64,000 nucleotides of DNA from Flavobacteriales bacterium (lineage in GTDB: Bacteria; Bacteroidota; Bacteroidia; Flavobacteriales_F; PHOS-HE28): the NCBI GenBank assembly GCA_019638115.1, contig JAHBUK010000007.1, positions 1-64,000 of the forward strand. The letters run 5' to 3'. Positions 16,943 to 26,502 of the stretch are shown here, one piece after another. The notes beneath the pieces were generated by a model. The model had not been told where the DNA came from. It ran no database searches and was given only the letters and a program-made list of their open reading frames with translations. Within the stretch, counting starts at the first letter, position 1; every line of letters begins with the position of its first letter. The position numbers were made by a program, and so were the translations under genes.

Positions 16943-16973
16943 GGCCCACACAATGATGGCGTAGGTTCGCCGC

Positions 16974-18191
16974 GTGAACGCCATCGACCGCGCTTTCCGC
17001 TTCTACATCAATTCCTTCTCCGGTTTCAGCCGCGAGATCTGGCTGCTCACGCTCATCACCTTCGTGAACCGCGCAGGCACCATGGTTGTGCCCTTCATGT
17101 CGCTCTACCTCACCAAGGACATGGGCCTCACGCTGGAAGAGGTGGGCTGGATCATGAGCTGTTTCGGCGCGGGCTCGGTGGTGGGCTCGTGGCTGGGCGG
17201 TAAGCTCACCGACAAGCTTGGCTTCTACGATGTGATGGTAGGCGCGCTGGTCACCTCGGGCCTGGCCTTCATCGGCCTCGGCTATTTGCGCGACTTCTGG
17301 GCCTTCGGCATCGGCGTGTTCGCGCTCATGACGCTCAGCGATGCCTTCCGCCCCGCCATGTTCGTGGCGATACGGAGTTATGCCACACCCGAGCAACGTA
17401 CGCGCGCTGTCACGCTGATCAGATTGGCGATCAACCTTGGTTTCAGCATGGGACCTGCCATCGGTGGCTTCATCATCGCCACCTGGAGCTACGGCGCGCT
17501 CTTCTGGGTGGATGCGCTCACCTGCATCGGGGCGGCGGGCATCCTGCTGGTTGGTCTTGCGCGCAAACAAGCGCAGCAGGACAACAACGCCGCGCGCACC
17601 GAGGCCAACGGATCGCCCTACCGCGATGTGCCCTACCTTTTCTTCCTGATCACCGTGGCGCTCATCAGCATCGCCTTCCTGCAATACTTCAGTAGTGTGC
17701 CGCTCTTCTACAGCGAGGTGCATGGCCTCAGCGAGGAGTACATCGGCCTGCTGCTCGGCGCGAACGGACTGCTCATCTTCCTCATCGAGATGCCGCTGAT
17801 CAAGTATTGCGAGGACCGCCGTTACGGCATCCACGGGATCATGCGCTTCAGCGTGCTGCTCATCGCCGCCAGCTTCGTCGTGCTGAACCTGGTGCCCACC
17901 GTGGCCTTCCTCTGGGTGGGCATGGCGCTGATGACCGTGGGCGAGATGCTCAACTTCCCCTTCATGAACCGTTTCGCCTACGACCGCGCGGATCGCGGCA
18001 AGCCCGGCGCCTACATGGCGCTCTTCACCATCAGCTGGAGCGTGGCCCACATCATCGGCCACACGCTCGGCCTCAACCTCATCGCATGGTTCGATTACAC
18101 GGCCACGTGGTGGGTGTTCACGGGCATCCTTGTGGCAGCGGTGGGTATGCTGTACGTGCTGGAGGGGATGCTGAAGAAAGAGGTGCTCTGA
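16974..18191 (+). CDS. MFS transporter
   Basis: A 405-residue protein with about 12 hydrophobic segments and the MFS A-motif region between TM2 and TM3 (GSWLGGKLTDKLGFYDVMV, with the conserved G-x-L-x-D core). The second half shows an equivalent point near YCEDRRYGIHGIM. The family exports drugs or small metabolites by proton antiport; this member resembles the MdtH/YfcJ-type groups, but the substrate is not predictable. Start is GTG at 16974, preceded by TAGGTTCG and 4 bases. The region just after it contains the REP array. Confidence 0.88.
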   Translation: MNAIDRAFRFYINSFSGFSREIWLLTLITFVNRAGTMVVPFMSLYLTKDMGLTLEEVGWIMSCFGAGSVVGSWLGGKLTDKLGFYDVMVGALVTSGLAFIGLGYLRDFWAFGIGVFALMTLSDAFRPAMFVAIRSYATPEQRTRAVTLIRLAINLGFSMGPAIGGFIIATWSYGALFWVDALTCIGAAGILLVGLARKQAQQDNNAARTEANGSPYRDVPYLFFLITVALISIAFLQYFSSVPLFYSEVHGLSEEYIGLLLGANGLLIFLIEMPLIKYCEDRRYGIHGIMRFSVLLIAASFVVLNLVPTVAFLWVGMALMTVGEMLNFPFMNRFAYDRADRGKPGAYMALFTISWSVAHIIGHTLGLNLIAWFDYTATWWVFTGILVAAVGMLYVLEGMLKKEVL

Positions 18192-18210
18192 TGCGTCGCA
18201 ATGGCTCAAC

Positions 18211-18478
18211 AGCCCCGTAGGGGCGACATGTGGATGGAATTCGCGGTTCCGGATCGGTTCGGTGCAGTCCCGTAGGGACGTCATGTGGGTAGAAAAGGTC
18301 CCCGTCAGTGATCAAGACCGGCAGCCCCGTAGGGGCGACATGTGGATGGAACGTATGCTCGCATGCCATCCAGACCATCAGTCCCGTAGGGACGACATGT
18401 GGGTAGAATCGATCCCCGTCAGTGAACAATATGGGCAGTCCCGTAGGGACGGCATATGGGTAGCCCCGAAGGGGCGTA
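18211..18478 (+). repeat. Left REP hairpin array (5 full units plus a variant)
   Basis: Units begin at about 18210, 18265, 18322, 18379 and 18436, followed by a variant at 18462. The core is a small hairpin (CCCCGTAGGGG or TCCCGTAGGGA) followed by cgacatgtggatgga or similar. The two core versions differ by paired changes (C-G to T-A), so the hairpin is conserved. A longer period is also visible: the spacer ccccgtcagtga recurs before units 3 and 5. The array lies downstream of the transposase gene and is inverted relative to the right array. Confidence 0.9.
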
Positions 18479-18515
18479 TTCCAGATAGATCATAGCACCA
18501 TCCCACCCGAATGCT

Positions 18516-18977
18516 TCATTCAAGATCCCTGAAGATGTAACGTTCATCGTGTTCGATCTCGAAGTCCTTCAAGAAATCCACGTATTCCTGATGGAACGAT
18601 CGCACCCGATGATGCTCCTCCTGGTTCTGGATGTACTCGATCACATTCGGTACATCCCTGTTGGAATAGGAGAAGGCCCCATATCCCTCCTGCCATGAGA
18701 ACCTGCCGCGTACAAGGCCTTTGGCATTGATCCATTTGGAAGAGTCCTGTTTGATGTGCTGCACCAGTTCCGACAGTGCCTGCGTTGGCCGCATGCCGAA
18801 GAGAACATGAAGGTGGTCGGGCATGCCATTGATCTGCAATAGCTTATGACCGCTGGCCTGAACAATGGTGGTGATGTAGCGGTACAGCTCTTCCTTCCAT
18901 GCCTGTGCGATTAGGCTTTGTCGGTTCTGTACGGCGAAGACGACCTGTATGTGGATCTGGGTGTATGTGTTGGCCAT
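18516..18977 (-). CDS. REP-associated tyrosine transposase (RAYT, Y1/HUH family)
   Basis: A 153-residue single-strand DNA transposase of the IS200/IS605 TnpA-like type. The HUH metal motif is His55-Leu-His57 (MPDHLHVLF), and the likely nucleophile is Tyr115 in NVIEYIQNQEEHH. WQEGYGAFSYS is a family signature. It lies between two arrays of REP hairpins in inverted orientation, the defining arrangement of RAYTs, which are domesticated transposases that mobilise REPs. TACATTCA ends 4 bases before the ATG at 18977. The catalytic residues are intact, so it may be active. Confidence 0.93.
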   Translation of the reverse strand: MANTYTQIHIQVVFAVQNRQSLIAQAWKEELYRYITTIVQASGHKLLQINGMPDHLHVLFGMRPTQALSELVQHIKQDSSKWINAKGLVRGRFSWQEGYGAFSYSNRDVPNVIEYIQNQEEHHRVRSFHQEYVDFLKDFEIEHDERYIFRDLE

Positions 18978-19005
18978 GGGTTGAATGTAATGTGTTCAAG
19001 GGCAC

Positions 19006-19520
19006 CCACATGCCGTCCCTACGGGACTGGGTCTCGGGGTGCGTGTTGCTATGTTCTATCCACATGTCGTCCCTACGGGACTGGGTCTCGGGGTGTGTAT
19101 TGCTATGTTCTATCCACATGCCGTCCCTACGGGACTGGGTCTCGGGGTGCGTGTTGCTATGTTCTATCCACATGTCGTCCCTACGGGACTGGGGTGAGGT
19201 GTGCCTGTATGGATCGATCTATCCAGATGTCGTCCCTACGGGACTGGGGAGGTGTGCCTCTACGGATCGTGCTATCCACATGCTGTCCCTACGGGACTGA
19301 GCTGCGTGGTGGTCTCAGATGGATCGTGCTATCCACATGCCGTCCCTACGGGACTGGGTCTCGGGGTGTGTATTGCTATGTTCTATCCACATGCCGTCCC
19401 TACCGGACTGGGTCTCGGGGTGCGTGTTGCTATGTTCTATCCACATGTCGTCCCTACGGGACTGGGATGCAGGTTGGTCGTGTATGGATCGTGCTATCCG
19501 GATGCCGTACCTACGGGACA
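19006..19520 (-). repeat. Right REP hairpin array (10 units)
   Basis: Ten units of the form ccacatgycgtccctacggg plus actggg occur at roughly 54-base spacing. They are the reverse complement of the left array. Most are separated by a repeated spacer beginning tctcggggtg. One unit (about 19386) has ctaccgg instead of ctacggg, which breaks the hairpin, and the last (about 19496) is degraded. Long open frames across this stretch are artefacts of the repeat. Confidence 0.9.
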
Positions 19521-19789
19521 GGTGTCATTGAACTCGCTTGATTCCATGTCGATGATCGTGCTGGATGTTCCCTGTCCCGAGCCGCTGGCGGATGGTATTG
19601 AAGATGCGGGCCATGGAGGGACTTGGTGCTGTGAAGATGCGTATTCGGGTGACACCACCGAAGTTCCCATTGAAGGGCGTGGACGGTGCCGTTCAGCATT
19701 TCGTCGCCTGGATCGGAGTTCGCCATTATCCCATACCACGATCGCGGTATTCCGTCGCGGCCTTTCTATTCGGAACTTCGCCGCCCGCC
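19521..19789. other. Spacer between REP array and feoA
   Basis: About 270 bases with no recognisable gene. A weak -7-like match, GAACTTCG, ends 9 bases before the feoA ATG. Confidence 0.5.
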
Positions 19790-20059
19790 ATGGACCCGCA
19801 AGCCGCCAACACCATCAGCCTGGATCAACTGCCCGAAGCGGGCTGGGCCACCGTGTCCGGGGTGGCAGTGCCTGCTGATCCCGCTGCCCGGACACTGGCT
19901 TTGCGCTTGTTGGAACTCGGCTTCGTACCTGGCGAACTGGTGCACATGGTGCGTGTGGTGCGTCCGTCGGGAGAGCCTTTGGCCGTGCGCCTGGGCCACA
20001 CCACCTTCGCTTTGCGCCGCAGCGAGGCGGAACTCATCCAGGTGATCCCTGCCGCGTGA
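19790..20059 (+). CDS. feoA: FeoA-type protein
   Basis: An 89-residue SH3-like FeoA domain protein, the small cytoplasmic partner of the ferrous iron transporter FeoB. Features are ISLDQLPEAGWATVSGV, the RLLELGFVPGELVHMVR motif and the ending TFALRRSEAELIQVIPA, all typical of FeoA. The ATG at 19790 gives the usual family length. The stop overlaps a GTG of feoB at 20056 and lies 2 bases before the feoB ATG at 20062, so the two are translated together. Confidence 0.92.
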   Translation: MDPQAANTISLDQLPEAGWATVSGVAVPADPAARTLALRLLELGFVPGELVHMVRVVRPSGEPLAVRLGHTTFALRRSEAELIQVIPAA

Positions 20060-20061
20060 CC

Positions 20062-21897
20062 ATGGCCGCACAGCCCCAACGCATCGCCCTGCTGGGCAAC
20101 CCGAACTGCGGCAAAACGGCCCTCTTCAACCTGCTCACCGGTAGCCGCCAGAAGGTGGCCAACTACGCCGGGGTAACGGTGGAGCGCAAAGAGGGCATCA
20201 TGCGCACGGCCAGCGGGCGCCGCATCCAGGTGCTGGACCTCCCGGGCGCATACAGCCTGAACGCGCTCAGCAACGACGAGGCCGTTACACGCGACGTGAT
20301 CACCGGCCACAGCAAGGAAGCTATGCCCGATCTGCTGGTGTGCGTGGTGGACGCCACCAACCTGCGGCTGCACCTGCGCCTGGTGCTCGAAGCGCGTCAA
20401 CTGGGCCTACCTCTCTTGGTGGTGCTGAACAAGATGGACCGCGCCAAGCAGTTGGGCATTGCCATCGACGTGCAACGCCTGTCCCGTGAGCTGGATCTAC
20501 CGGTGGTGGGGACCGTGAGCGTGCTAGCCCACGGCGCCGACGAACTGAAAAAGGCACTGGATGAGCCGCTTCGCGAAGCCCCACCGGCCCATTGGCGCCA
20601 ACCCGGCGTGGAGCAGGTGCTGGCCACGCAACGCGATGTGCTCGGCATCTTCAACCGCACGGTGGTGCAACCCGCAGTGGACAAGGATCCGAGCATCCGA
20701 ATCGACCGTTTCCTGATGCATCCGCGCTGGGGCTTCGTGGTGCTGGCGCTGGTGCTCTTCGCCACCTTCCTCGCGGTGTTCTCTGGCGGCGATGTGCTCT
20801 CCGGCTGGATAGAGGAGGGCTTTGGAGCGCTCGCTGGCTTGGTGGAAGGGCACATGGACGATGGCCTGTTGCGCGGCCTGGTGGTGGAGGGCGTGATCGG
20901 TGGGGTGGGGGGCGTGATCGTCTTCCTGCCACAGATCCTCATCCTCTTCCTGTTCATCCTTGCGTTGGAAGCATCGGGCTACCTGCCACGTGCGGCCTTC
21001 CTGCTCGATCGGCCCATGAGCGCCGCCGGTCTGTCCGGCCGTTCGTTCATCCCGCTGCTCAGCAGTTTCGCCTGTGCCATCCCAGGCATCATGGCCACGC
21101 GCACCATCAGCCATTGGCGCGACCGGCTCACCACCATCCTCATCGCTCCGCTCATGGCTTGCTCGGCACGGATCCCCGTGTACACGCTCATCGTGGCGGC
21201 CATGTTCCCCAACGATGCTGTTGCCGCCGCGCTGGTGATGGTGGGCCTCTACGTGCTCGGCATCGTGGCGGCCATGACGGTGGCCTGGGTGATCAAGCGC
21301 AGCGACAAGCAGGCCAGCGCCTCGCCTTTGCTCATGGAACTGCCCGCCTACCAATGGCCCGATCTCCGCAGCCTGGCCATCGGCCTGTGGGAGCGCGCCA
21401 TGATCTTCCTGCGCCGTGTCGGTACCATCATCCTTGCGATCACCATCGTGATGTGGGCGCTCTACACCATCCCTTCACCGCGCACCAACAAGCAGGGCGC
21501 ACAACGCAGCATTGCCGGGGAATTGGGCCACGCACTGCATTACGTCTTCTCACCCATCGGCTTCAACGAGCAGATCTCCTTCGCACTGGTGCCGGGCATG
21601 GCCGCGCGTGAAGTGGTGGTGAGCGCGCTGGGTACAGCCTACGCCATGGAAGGGGAGGAGGGCGAGGTGGACGAACAATTGCGCGAGCGCATCGCCAACG
21701 AATGGCCCTTGGCCACCAAGCTCTCGCTGCTGTTGTGGATGGTCTTCGCGCCGCAATGCCTCAGTACTTTCGTGGTGGTGAAGCGCGAAACGGGCTCGTG
21801 GCGGCAGATGTGGGTCATGGGCGGCTACCTCTTCGGACTGGCCTACCTCGCCAGCTTCATCACTTACCAACTCACCAACCTGTTCACCGCGCACTGA
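20062..21897 (+). CDS. feoB: Ferrous iron transport protein B
   Basis: A 611-residue inner-membrane ferrous iron transporter. The N-terminal G-protein domain has G1 GNPNCGKTALFNLL, G3 DLPGAYSL, and G4 NKMD. The membrane domain carries the two gate segments with conserved cysteines, LLSSFACAIPGIMATR and MACSARIPVYTLIV. It is shorter than E. coli FeoB because loops and the C-terminal domain are reduced, as is common in this phylum. The start could also be the GTG at 20056 (GTGA overlap with feoA). The stop TGA overlaps the ATG of the downstream Cys-rich gene, so the order feoA-feoB-Cys-rich peptide forms one operon. Confidence 0.96.
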   Translation: MAAQPQRIALLGNPNCGKTALFNLLTGSRQKVANYAGVTVERKEGIMRTASGRRIQVLDLPGAYSLNALSNDEAVTRDVITGHSKEAMPDLLVCVVDATNLRLHLRLVLEARQLGLPLLVVLNKMDRAKQLGIAIDVQRLSRELDLPVVGTVSVLAHGADELKKALDEPLREAPPAHWRQPGVEQVLATQRDVLGIFNRTVVQPAVDKDPSIRIDRFLMHPRWGFVVLALVLFATFLAVFSGGDVLSGWIEEGFGALAGLVEGHMDDGLLRGLVVEGVIGGVGGVIVFLPQILILFLFILALEASGYLPRAAFLLDRPMSAAGLSGRSFIPLLSSFACAIPGIMATRTISHWRDRLTTILIAPLMACSARIPVYTLIVAAMFPNDAVAAALVMVGLYVLGIVAAMTVAWVIKRSDKQASASPLLMELPAYQWPDLRSLAIGLWERAMIFLRRVGTIILAITIVMWALYTIPSPRTNKQGAQRSIAGELGHALHYVFSPIGFNEQISFALVPGMAAREVVVSALGTAYAMEGEEGEVDEQLRERIANEWPLATKLSLLLWMVFAPQCLSTFVVVKRETGSWRQMWVMGGYLFGLAYLASFITYQLTNLFTAH

Positions 21898-22052
21898 TGC
21901 AGACCTTTCTTGCCGTGCTCATCGTGCTGCTGGCCCTGGCTTATCTGCTGTGGCAGTGGTGGCCGCGTCGCACACCGATCCAGGTTCCTGATGAGCGCAC
22001 GAACGCCGCTTGCACGGGCTGCTCCACGTGTGGTAGCTGCGGAAGCTTCTGA
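21897..22052 (+). CDS. FeoB-associated Cys-rich membrane protein
   Basis: A 51-residue protein with one membrane helix (FLAVLIVLLALAYLLWQWW) and a C-terminal cysteine cluster CTGCSTCGSCGSF. This matches the small FeoB-associated Cys-rich family that often replaces FeoC. Its start overlaps the feoB stop (TGATG), so it is translationally coupled. The cysteines could bind iron or an Fe-S cluster and regulate the transporter; this is inference. Confidence 0.85.
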   Translation: MQTFLAVLIVLLALAYLLWQWWPRRTPIQVPDERTNAACTGCSTCGSCGSF

Positions 22053-22463
22053 AGAGGCGCCATAGGCGTATTCGAGTGCTCTTCAACCAGTGATCATTGG
22101 ATTAGCTGTTGGAAGGTTGGCGGTGTGGGCGCTGCTTTCCGGAAAGCCGGGCAGCAGCCATATCAGGAGGTGATGGCCCACGCGCCTTCCACGCTTCCCG
22201 TACCGGTCCTTTCCGCATTCAGGTCGTGGGTCACAAGGTGCATGCTGCCCATGGCCATTTCGCATGTGTTCCGTGCCGCAGGAGAACGGCATCAGGCTGC
22301 GCGAGTCGTTGCAGGAACGTTGCACCGGTGTCCAAGGTCTATGGCTTTCCTACTTCAGCGTTGTTCCATTTGTGCGCAAAGGGCGAAAGCAGCGGAGTGG
22401 TGACCATGCGTGGGCGTACATTCGCGCCACGGCTCTTTGCTCTCCACTCGCGGGTCGATCTGA
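22053..22463. other. Intergenic region with no gene seen
   Basis: About 410 bases between the feo operon and the desaturase. No frame shows convincing coding character and no clear hairpin or -7 box was found. It probably carries the desaturase promoter. Confidence 0.5.
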
Positions 22464-23576
22464 ATGACAACGATCCGTTATCAGGCCAGTGAGGCCTCCC
22501 AGAAGCAGTTCGCACAGGCCGTGCGCCGCAATGTGAACGCCTACTTCAAGGAGAATGGCATCTCACCCAAGGGTGATCGGCGGCTGGCCTTGAAGGTGGT
22601 TTGTATGATGCTCATGTACTTCGTGCCCTTCGTGGTGCTGTTGGCCGTGCCTTTGGCGGGCTGGTGGGCCATGCTCGCCTATGTGGTGATGGGTGTGGGC
22701 TTGGCCGGCATCGGCATGGGCGTGATGCACGACGGCGTTCACGGCTCCGCTTCCGACAAGCCCTGGGTGAACCGGCTGCTGGGTGGCTCCATGTACATCC
22801 TGGGCGGCAGTGCCTTCACCTGGAAGGTGCAGCACAACATGGCCCATCACACGCACACCAACATCGATGAGGTGGATGGCGACATCGCCTCGCGCGGCCC
22901 GCTGCGCTTTTGCGAGCATGCTCCGCTGAAGTGGATCCACCGCTTCCAGTTCATTCACGCCTTCTTCTTCTATGGCCTCATGACCTTCACCAAGGTCTTC
23001 AACGATTTCGGCAAACTGCACCAGGCCAACCGCAGCGGCATCACCAAAAGTCTGGGCCAGGACCCGCGCCGCATGTGGGCCGAACTCCTTATCGCCAAGG
23101 CCATCTACTTCTCCATGATCTTCGGCCTGCCGCTGTTGCTTACGCCGCTCAATTGGTGGCAGGTGTTCCTGGGATTCTTCGTCATGCACTTCGTGTCGGG
23201 CTTCGTTCTGGGCGTGGTGTTCCAATTGGCCCACGTGGTGGAAGGTGCGGAACAACCCCTGCCCGATGCGAACGGGGTAATACACACCGATTGGGTGGTG
23301 CACGAGATGCGCACCACGGCCAACTTCGCACCGGACAGTGCACTGCTGTTCTGGTACACCGGCGGTCTAAACTACCAGGTGGAGCACCACTTGTTCCCGC
23401 ATGTGTGCCACGTGCATTACCGCGCCATTGCACCCATTGTGGAGCGCACGGCCCGTGAGCATGGTGTGCCGTACAACACGAAAAAGACCTTCTTCGGGGC
23501 GCTGGCTTCACACGTGTCCCGCTTGAAGCAACTGGGGCGGCCCGCTACGCCGGTTGCCGGGGCGGTGCTGGGCTGA
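22464..23576 (+). CDS. Membrane fatty acid desaturase (acyl-lipid type)
   Basis: A 370-residue integral membrane di-iron desaturase. The three histidine boxes are HDGVH (in GVMHDGVHGSASDK), HNMAHHTH and QVEHHLFPHV; the Q-x-x-H-H form of the third box is typical of front-end or acyl-lipid delta-5/6-type desaturases. Hydrophobic pairs separate the boxes (VVCMMLMYFVPFVVLLAVPL near residue 50; WQVFLGFFVMHFVSGFVLG near 235). There is no fused cytochrome b5. It likely introduces double bonds into membrane lipids to adjust fluidity. Single-gene unit, start ATG at 22464. Confidence 0.92.
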   Translation: MTTIRYQASEASQKQFAQAVRRNVNAYFKENGISPKGDRRLALKVVCMMLMYFVPFVVLLAVPLAGWWAMLAYVVMGVGLAGIGMGVMHDGVHGSASDKPWVNRLLGGSMYILGGSAFTWKVQHNMAHHTHTNIDEVDGDIASRGPLRFCEHAPLKWIHRFQFIHAFFFYGLMTFTKVFNDFGKLHQANRSGITKSLGQDPRRMWAELLIAKAIYFSMIFGLPLLLTPLNWWQVFLGFFVMHFVSGFVLGVVFQLAHVVEGAEQPLPDANGVIHTDWVVHEMRTTANFAPDSALLFWYTGGLNYQVEHHLFPHVCHVHYRAIAPIVERTAREHGVPYNTKKTFFGALASHVSRLKQLGRPATPVAGAVLG

Positions 23577-23579
23577 GAT

Positions 23580-23861
23580 CTACCCAAGCTGCCCTACCAC
23601 CCCCTCGATCGCATCGCGCAACTTCTCGCAGGCCCGGATCGCATCGCCCAGCAATTCGGGACGTGGCGTCAAGGTGCTTTCGCGCAAGGCATCCACCAGG
23701 TCGCGCAATACAGAGCAACGTGGATCGGTACCTATACCGCGCTCCATCTGGCCTTCGATGTCGGCCAGCAGCGCTTCATCCAGGTTGCCCTGGCGCAGTT
23801 CGGTCTGCAGCATGAGTACGGTGCGGCTTAGGGTGCGAAGGCCGCGAATTAGCTCGGTCAT
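23580..23861 (-). CDS. Small helical hypothetical protein
   Basis: A 93-residue protein, MTELIRGLRTLSRTVLMLQT to VVGQLG, predicted to be almost entirely helical with heptad-like leucines. No motif identifies a function. The ATG at 23861 was chosen because the longer frame upstream is proline/serine-rich and non-typical. GATCTTCG ends 6 bases before it, similar to other starts in this window. It is convergent with the desaturase, 3 bases from its stop. Confidence 0.6.
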   Translation of the reverse strand: MTELIRGLRTLSRTVLMLQTELRQGNLDEALLADIEGQMERGIGTDPRCSVLRDLVDALRESTLTPRPELLGDAIRACEKLRDAIEGVVGQLG

Positions 23862-24140
23862 GGGCGGCGAAGATCGCGATCGGCGCGGATGATGGAATGG
23901 ACTTGTGCCAAGTTGTTCTTGCCCTTCAGTTTGAAGTGGTCCGATGGACCAACGGCGGCAATTCGTGCGCATTCCACACTACGAACGAGCCTGCGGGACT
24001 CCTTGAATGACCTTCGGATCGGCATCCGGTGGACCTGCGCGGGCCACTTGCCGACATCATCCACAGGTTAAGTTTGCGTGCCTTGCACGTTACCGCTTGC
24101 GGATGTTCGCAGGCGGGGGCACGTGAAGGCTCCCCGCGTG

Positions 24141-26459
24141 ATGCGTGTTTCGATCTTGGGCAGTGCCCTGTGTTTTGCGCTGCTGTCCGGCAATGTAATG
24201 GGCCAATGTTGCGACCATACCCTGGCCATGCAGGACAGCTATGGCGACGGCTGGAACGGCGGCGCCTTGCAGGTGCGCATCAACGGGGTGTTGATCGGTA
24301 CCTTCGGGGCAAGCGGCTCCGGTTCCATCAGCAGTTTCGAGGCCTGCAACGGGGACCTCATCCAACTCACCTACACCTCCGGCGCTTGGGAAGAGGAGAA
24401 CACCTACCAGCTCTATGGGCCGGCGGGCAACGTGCTCTTTGCGGCAGGGCCCAACCCGCCCGTGGGCCAGGTGTGGAGCGGTTCCACCGATTGCAATGCG
24501 ACCGTGGCGGCGGGCTCCGTGCCTTGCGCCGCGCTGCCCATCGACACCGCCAATTGTGTGCTGGTGAACAACAGCGGCGTGCAGGGCTCCGGCATCTCGG
24601 CCGGATGCGCCAACTACCAAGGTGGCGACCTGTGGTACGGCATGCTGGTGCCGCCCTCTGGTACGGTGGTCATAAACACACAGGATGTGGGCGGCCTCAA
24701 CGATACGGGAATTGCACTGTGGACCGGCCCCAACTGTTTCTCGCTCTCGCGGTGGGCCTGCGACGACGATTCCGGTGATGGTTACTTCTCGCGCATCTAC
24801 ATGCAGGAACTGGTCCCCGGCAACCTGCTGCTCATTCAGGTGTTCGGCTATGGTGGCGCCAGCGGTGCCTTCGAGCTGTGTGTGGCGGACCCCGGTACCA
24901 TCGAAGTGGAGAGCTCGGAACTGCCCATCATGCTCATCAACACCAACGGGCAAGGCATCCCGTTCCAAGGGCGGATCACCGCGCAGATGGAACTGAAGTA
25001 CGCGGGACCCGGCAACCTTACCTACCTCAACGGCCCTTCCAACGAATACAATGGCCAGATCACCATCGGCGTGCGTGGGGCCTCTTCCTCAGGTTATCCG
25101 CAGCGGCCGTACAAGCTGGAGACCCGGAATTTCTTTGGCCAGAACAACAACGTACCGCTGCTGGGCATGCCCGCAGAGAACGACTGGGTGTTGCTCTCCA
25201 ACTACAACGACCGGTCCATGGTGCGTAACGCGCTGGCCTTCCACCTGGCGCGCAGCATGGGGCAGTACGCGCCCCGTGTGCACCTCTGCGAAGTGATCCT
25301 CAACGGCAACTACCGGGGCATCTACACCTTCGGAGAGAAGATCAAGCGCGACAACGGTCGGGTCAACATCGCCACGCTCAACTTCAACGAAGTATCGGGT
25401 GATGATCTCACCGGCGGGTACATCCTGCATCAAAACCTGCGTGGGGCCAACAACAGCTTCCAATCCAACTTCTCGCCCATCGACCATCCGGGGCTGGACG
25501 TACACTTCCTCTACGAGTACCCGACCGCAGGTGACATCGTTGCGCAGCAGCGCGCCTACATCGCGAGCTTCATCGATAGTCTCGAGACCGCGCTATACAG
25601 CCCCGCCTTCGCGGATCCCGAGATCGGTTACCGACGCTACCTCGATGTGCCTTCCTTCATCAACTACTTCCTGGTGAACGAGGTGGCACGCAACAACGAC
25701 GGGTTCAAGAAGAGCGTGTTCTTCCACAAGGACAAGAACAGCAACGGCGGCAAGCTGAAGGCCGGACCGGTGTGGGACTTCGATTGGGCGTGGAAGAACA
25801 TCAACGAATGCAACGTGGTGCAAGGCCCGAACGGCTCGGGATGGTCGCATCGCATCAACGATTGCCCCACGGACAACCACTCCACGGGCTGGATGATACG
25901 GTTACTCCAGGACAGCGCCTTCACCACGGAACTGCGCTGCACCTACGAATACGAGCGCATGAATTCCCTGAGCGAAGCTTCGATCAATGCCTTCATCGAC
26001 AGTGTCGGTACGCTGGTGCAGAACGCTCAGGTGCGGCATTTCCAGAAGTGGCCCATCCTTGGCATGTCCGGCCCTGCTCCCGAGAGTGGACCCTTTGGCG
26101 CCACCCACGCCGAAGATCTTATGCGCCTGAAGCAATGGATCGCCATCCGCCTGGCCTGGTTGGACAACAACATACCGGGCGTATGCAGCGGGGTGGGCGT
26201 GGCCGATGCCGCTCCCATGGATGCCCTCCGCGTGTATGCCGAGGCCGGCACTGGTCGCGTGAGCTTCGTAGGCACTTGGGGCGCTGGCAACCACCAACTG
26301 CTCATCCACGACATGGCCGGTCGCGAAGTGCGCCGCATCCCCATTGTACAAGGCTCCGGCATCGTGGACTTGTACCTGGACCGCAGCGGCACCTACGTGT
26401 ACAACCTGCTGCGCGATGGCGCGGTGGTGACGCGTGGCAAGCTGGTGGTGGTGATGTAG
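24141..26459 (+). CDS. CotH kinase family secreted protein with T9SS sorting domain
   Basis: A 772-residue exported protein. A signal peptide (MRVSILGSALCFALLSGNVM) precedes N-terminal beta domains (DSYGDGWNGGALQVRINGV), then a CotH-like kinase domain (NYRGIYTFGEKIKRDNGRVN, and the hallmark GPVWDFDWAWKN). A C-terminal T9SS-type module ends in YNLLRDGAVVTRGKLVVVM. CotH proteins are atypical kinases that phosphorylate spore-coat or surface proteins; extracellular bacterial homologues are common but largely uncharacterised. ATG at 24141 chosen because it begins the signal peptide. Monocistronic by spacing. Confidence 0.88.
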   Translation: MRVSILGSALCFALLSGNVMGQCCDHTLAMQDSYGDGWNGGALQVRINGVLIGTFGASGSGSISSFEACNGDLIQLTYTSGAWEEENTYQLYGPAGNVLFAAGPNPPVGQVWSGSTDCNATVAAGSVPCAALPIDTANCVLVNNSGVQGSGISAGCANYQGGDLWYGMLVPPSGTVVINTQDVGGLNDTGIALWTGPNCFSLSRWACDDDSGDGYFSRIYMQELVPGNLLLIQVFGYGGASGAFELCVADPGTIEVESSELPIMLINTNGQGIPFQGRITAQMELKYAGPGNLTYLNGPSNEYNGQITIGVRGASSSGYPQRPYKLETRNFFGQNNNVPLLGMPAENDWVLLSNYNDRSMVRNALAFHLARSMGQYAPRVHLCEVILNGNYRGIYTFGEKIKRDNGRVNIATLNFNEVSGDDLTGGYILHQNLRGANNSFQSNFSPIDHPGLDVHFLYEYPTAGDIVAQQRAYIASFIDSLETALYSPAFADPEIGYRRYLDVPSFINYFLVNEVARNNDGFKKSVFFHKDKNSNGGKLKAGPVWDFDWAWKNINECNVVQGPNGSGWSHRINDCPTDNHSTGWMIRLLQDSAFTTELRCTYEYERMNSLSEASINAFIDSVGTLVQNAQVRHFQKWPILGMSGPAPESGPFGATHAEDLMRLKQWIAIRLAWLDNNIPGVCSGVGVADAAPMDALRVYAEAGTGRVSFVGTWGAGNHQLLIHDMAGREVRRIPIVQGSGIVDLYLDRSGTYVYNLLRDGAVVTRGKLVVVM

Positions 26460-26502
26460 TGGGGCGAGGCGGTGCAATAGCTTACTTCGCCAACCACCGA
26501 CC

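Noticed and set aside
18990..19520. CRISPR-like array of regularly spaced repeats
   Set aside because: The spacers are themselves repeats of one sequence, the core is a hairpin, no cas gene is near, and the units match REPs around the RAYT gene.
18899..19878. Open frames encoding Cys/Tyr-rich repeated peptides
   Set aside because: They are translations of the REP array and change with the repeat, not with codon structure.
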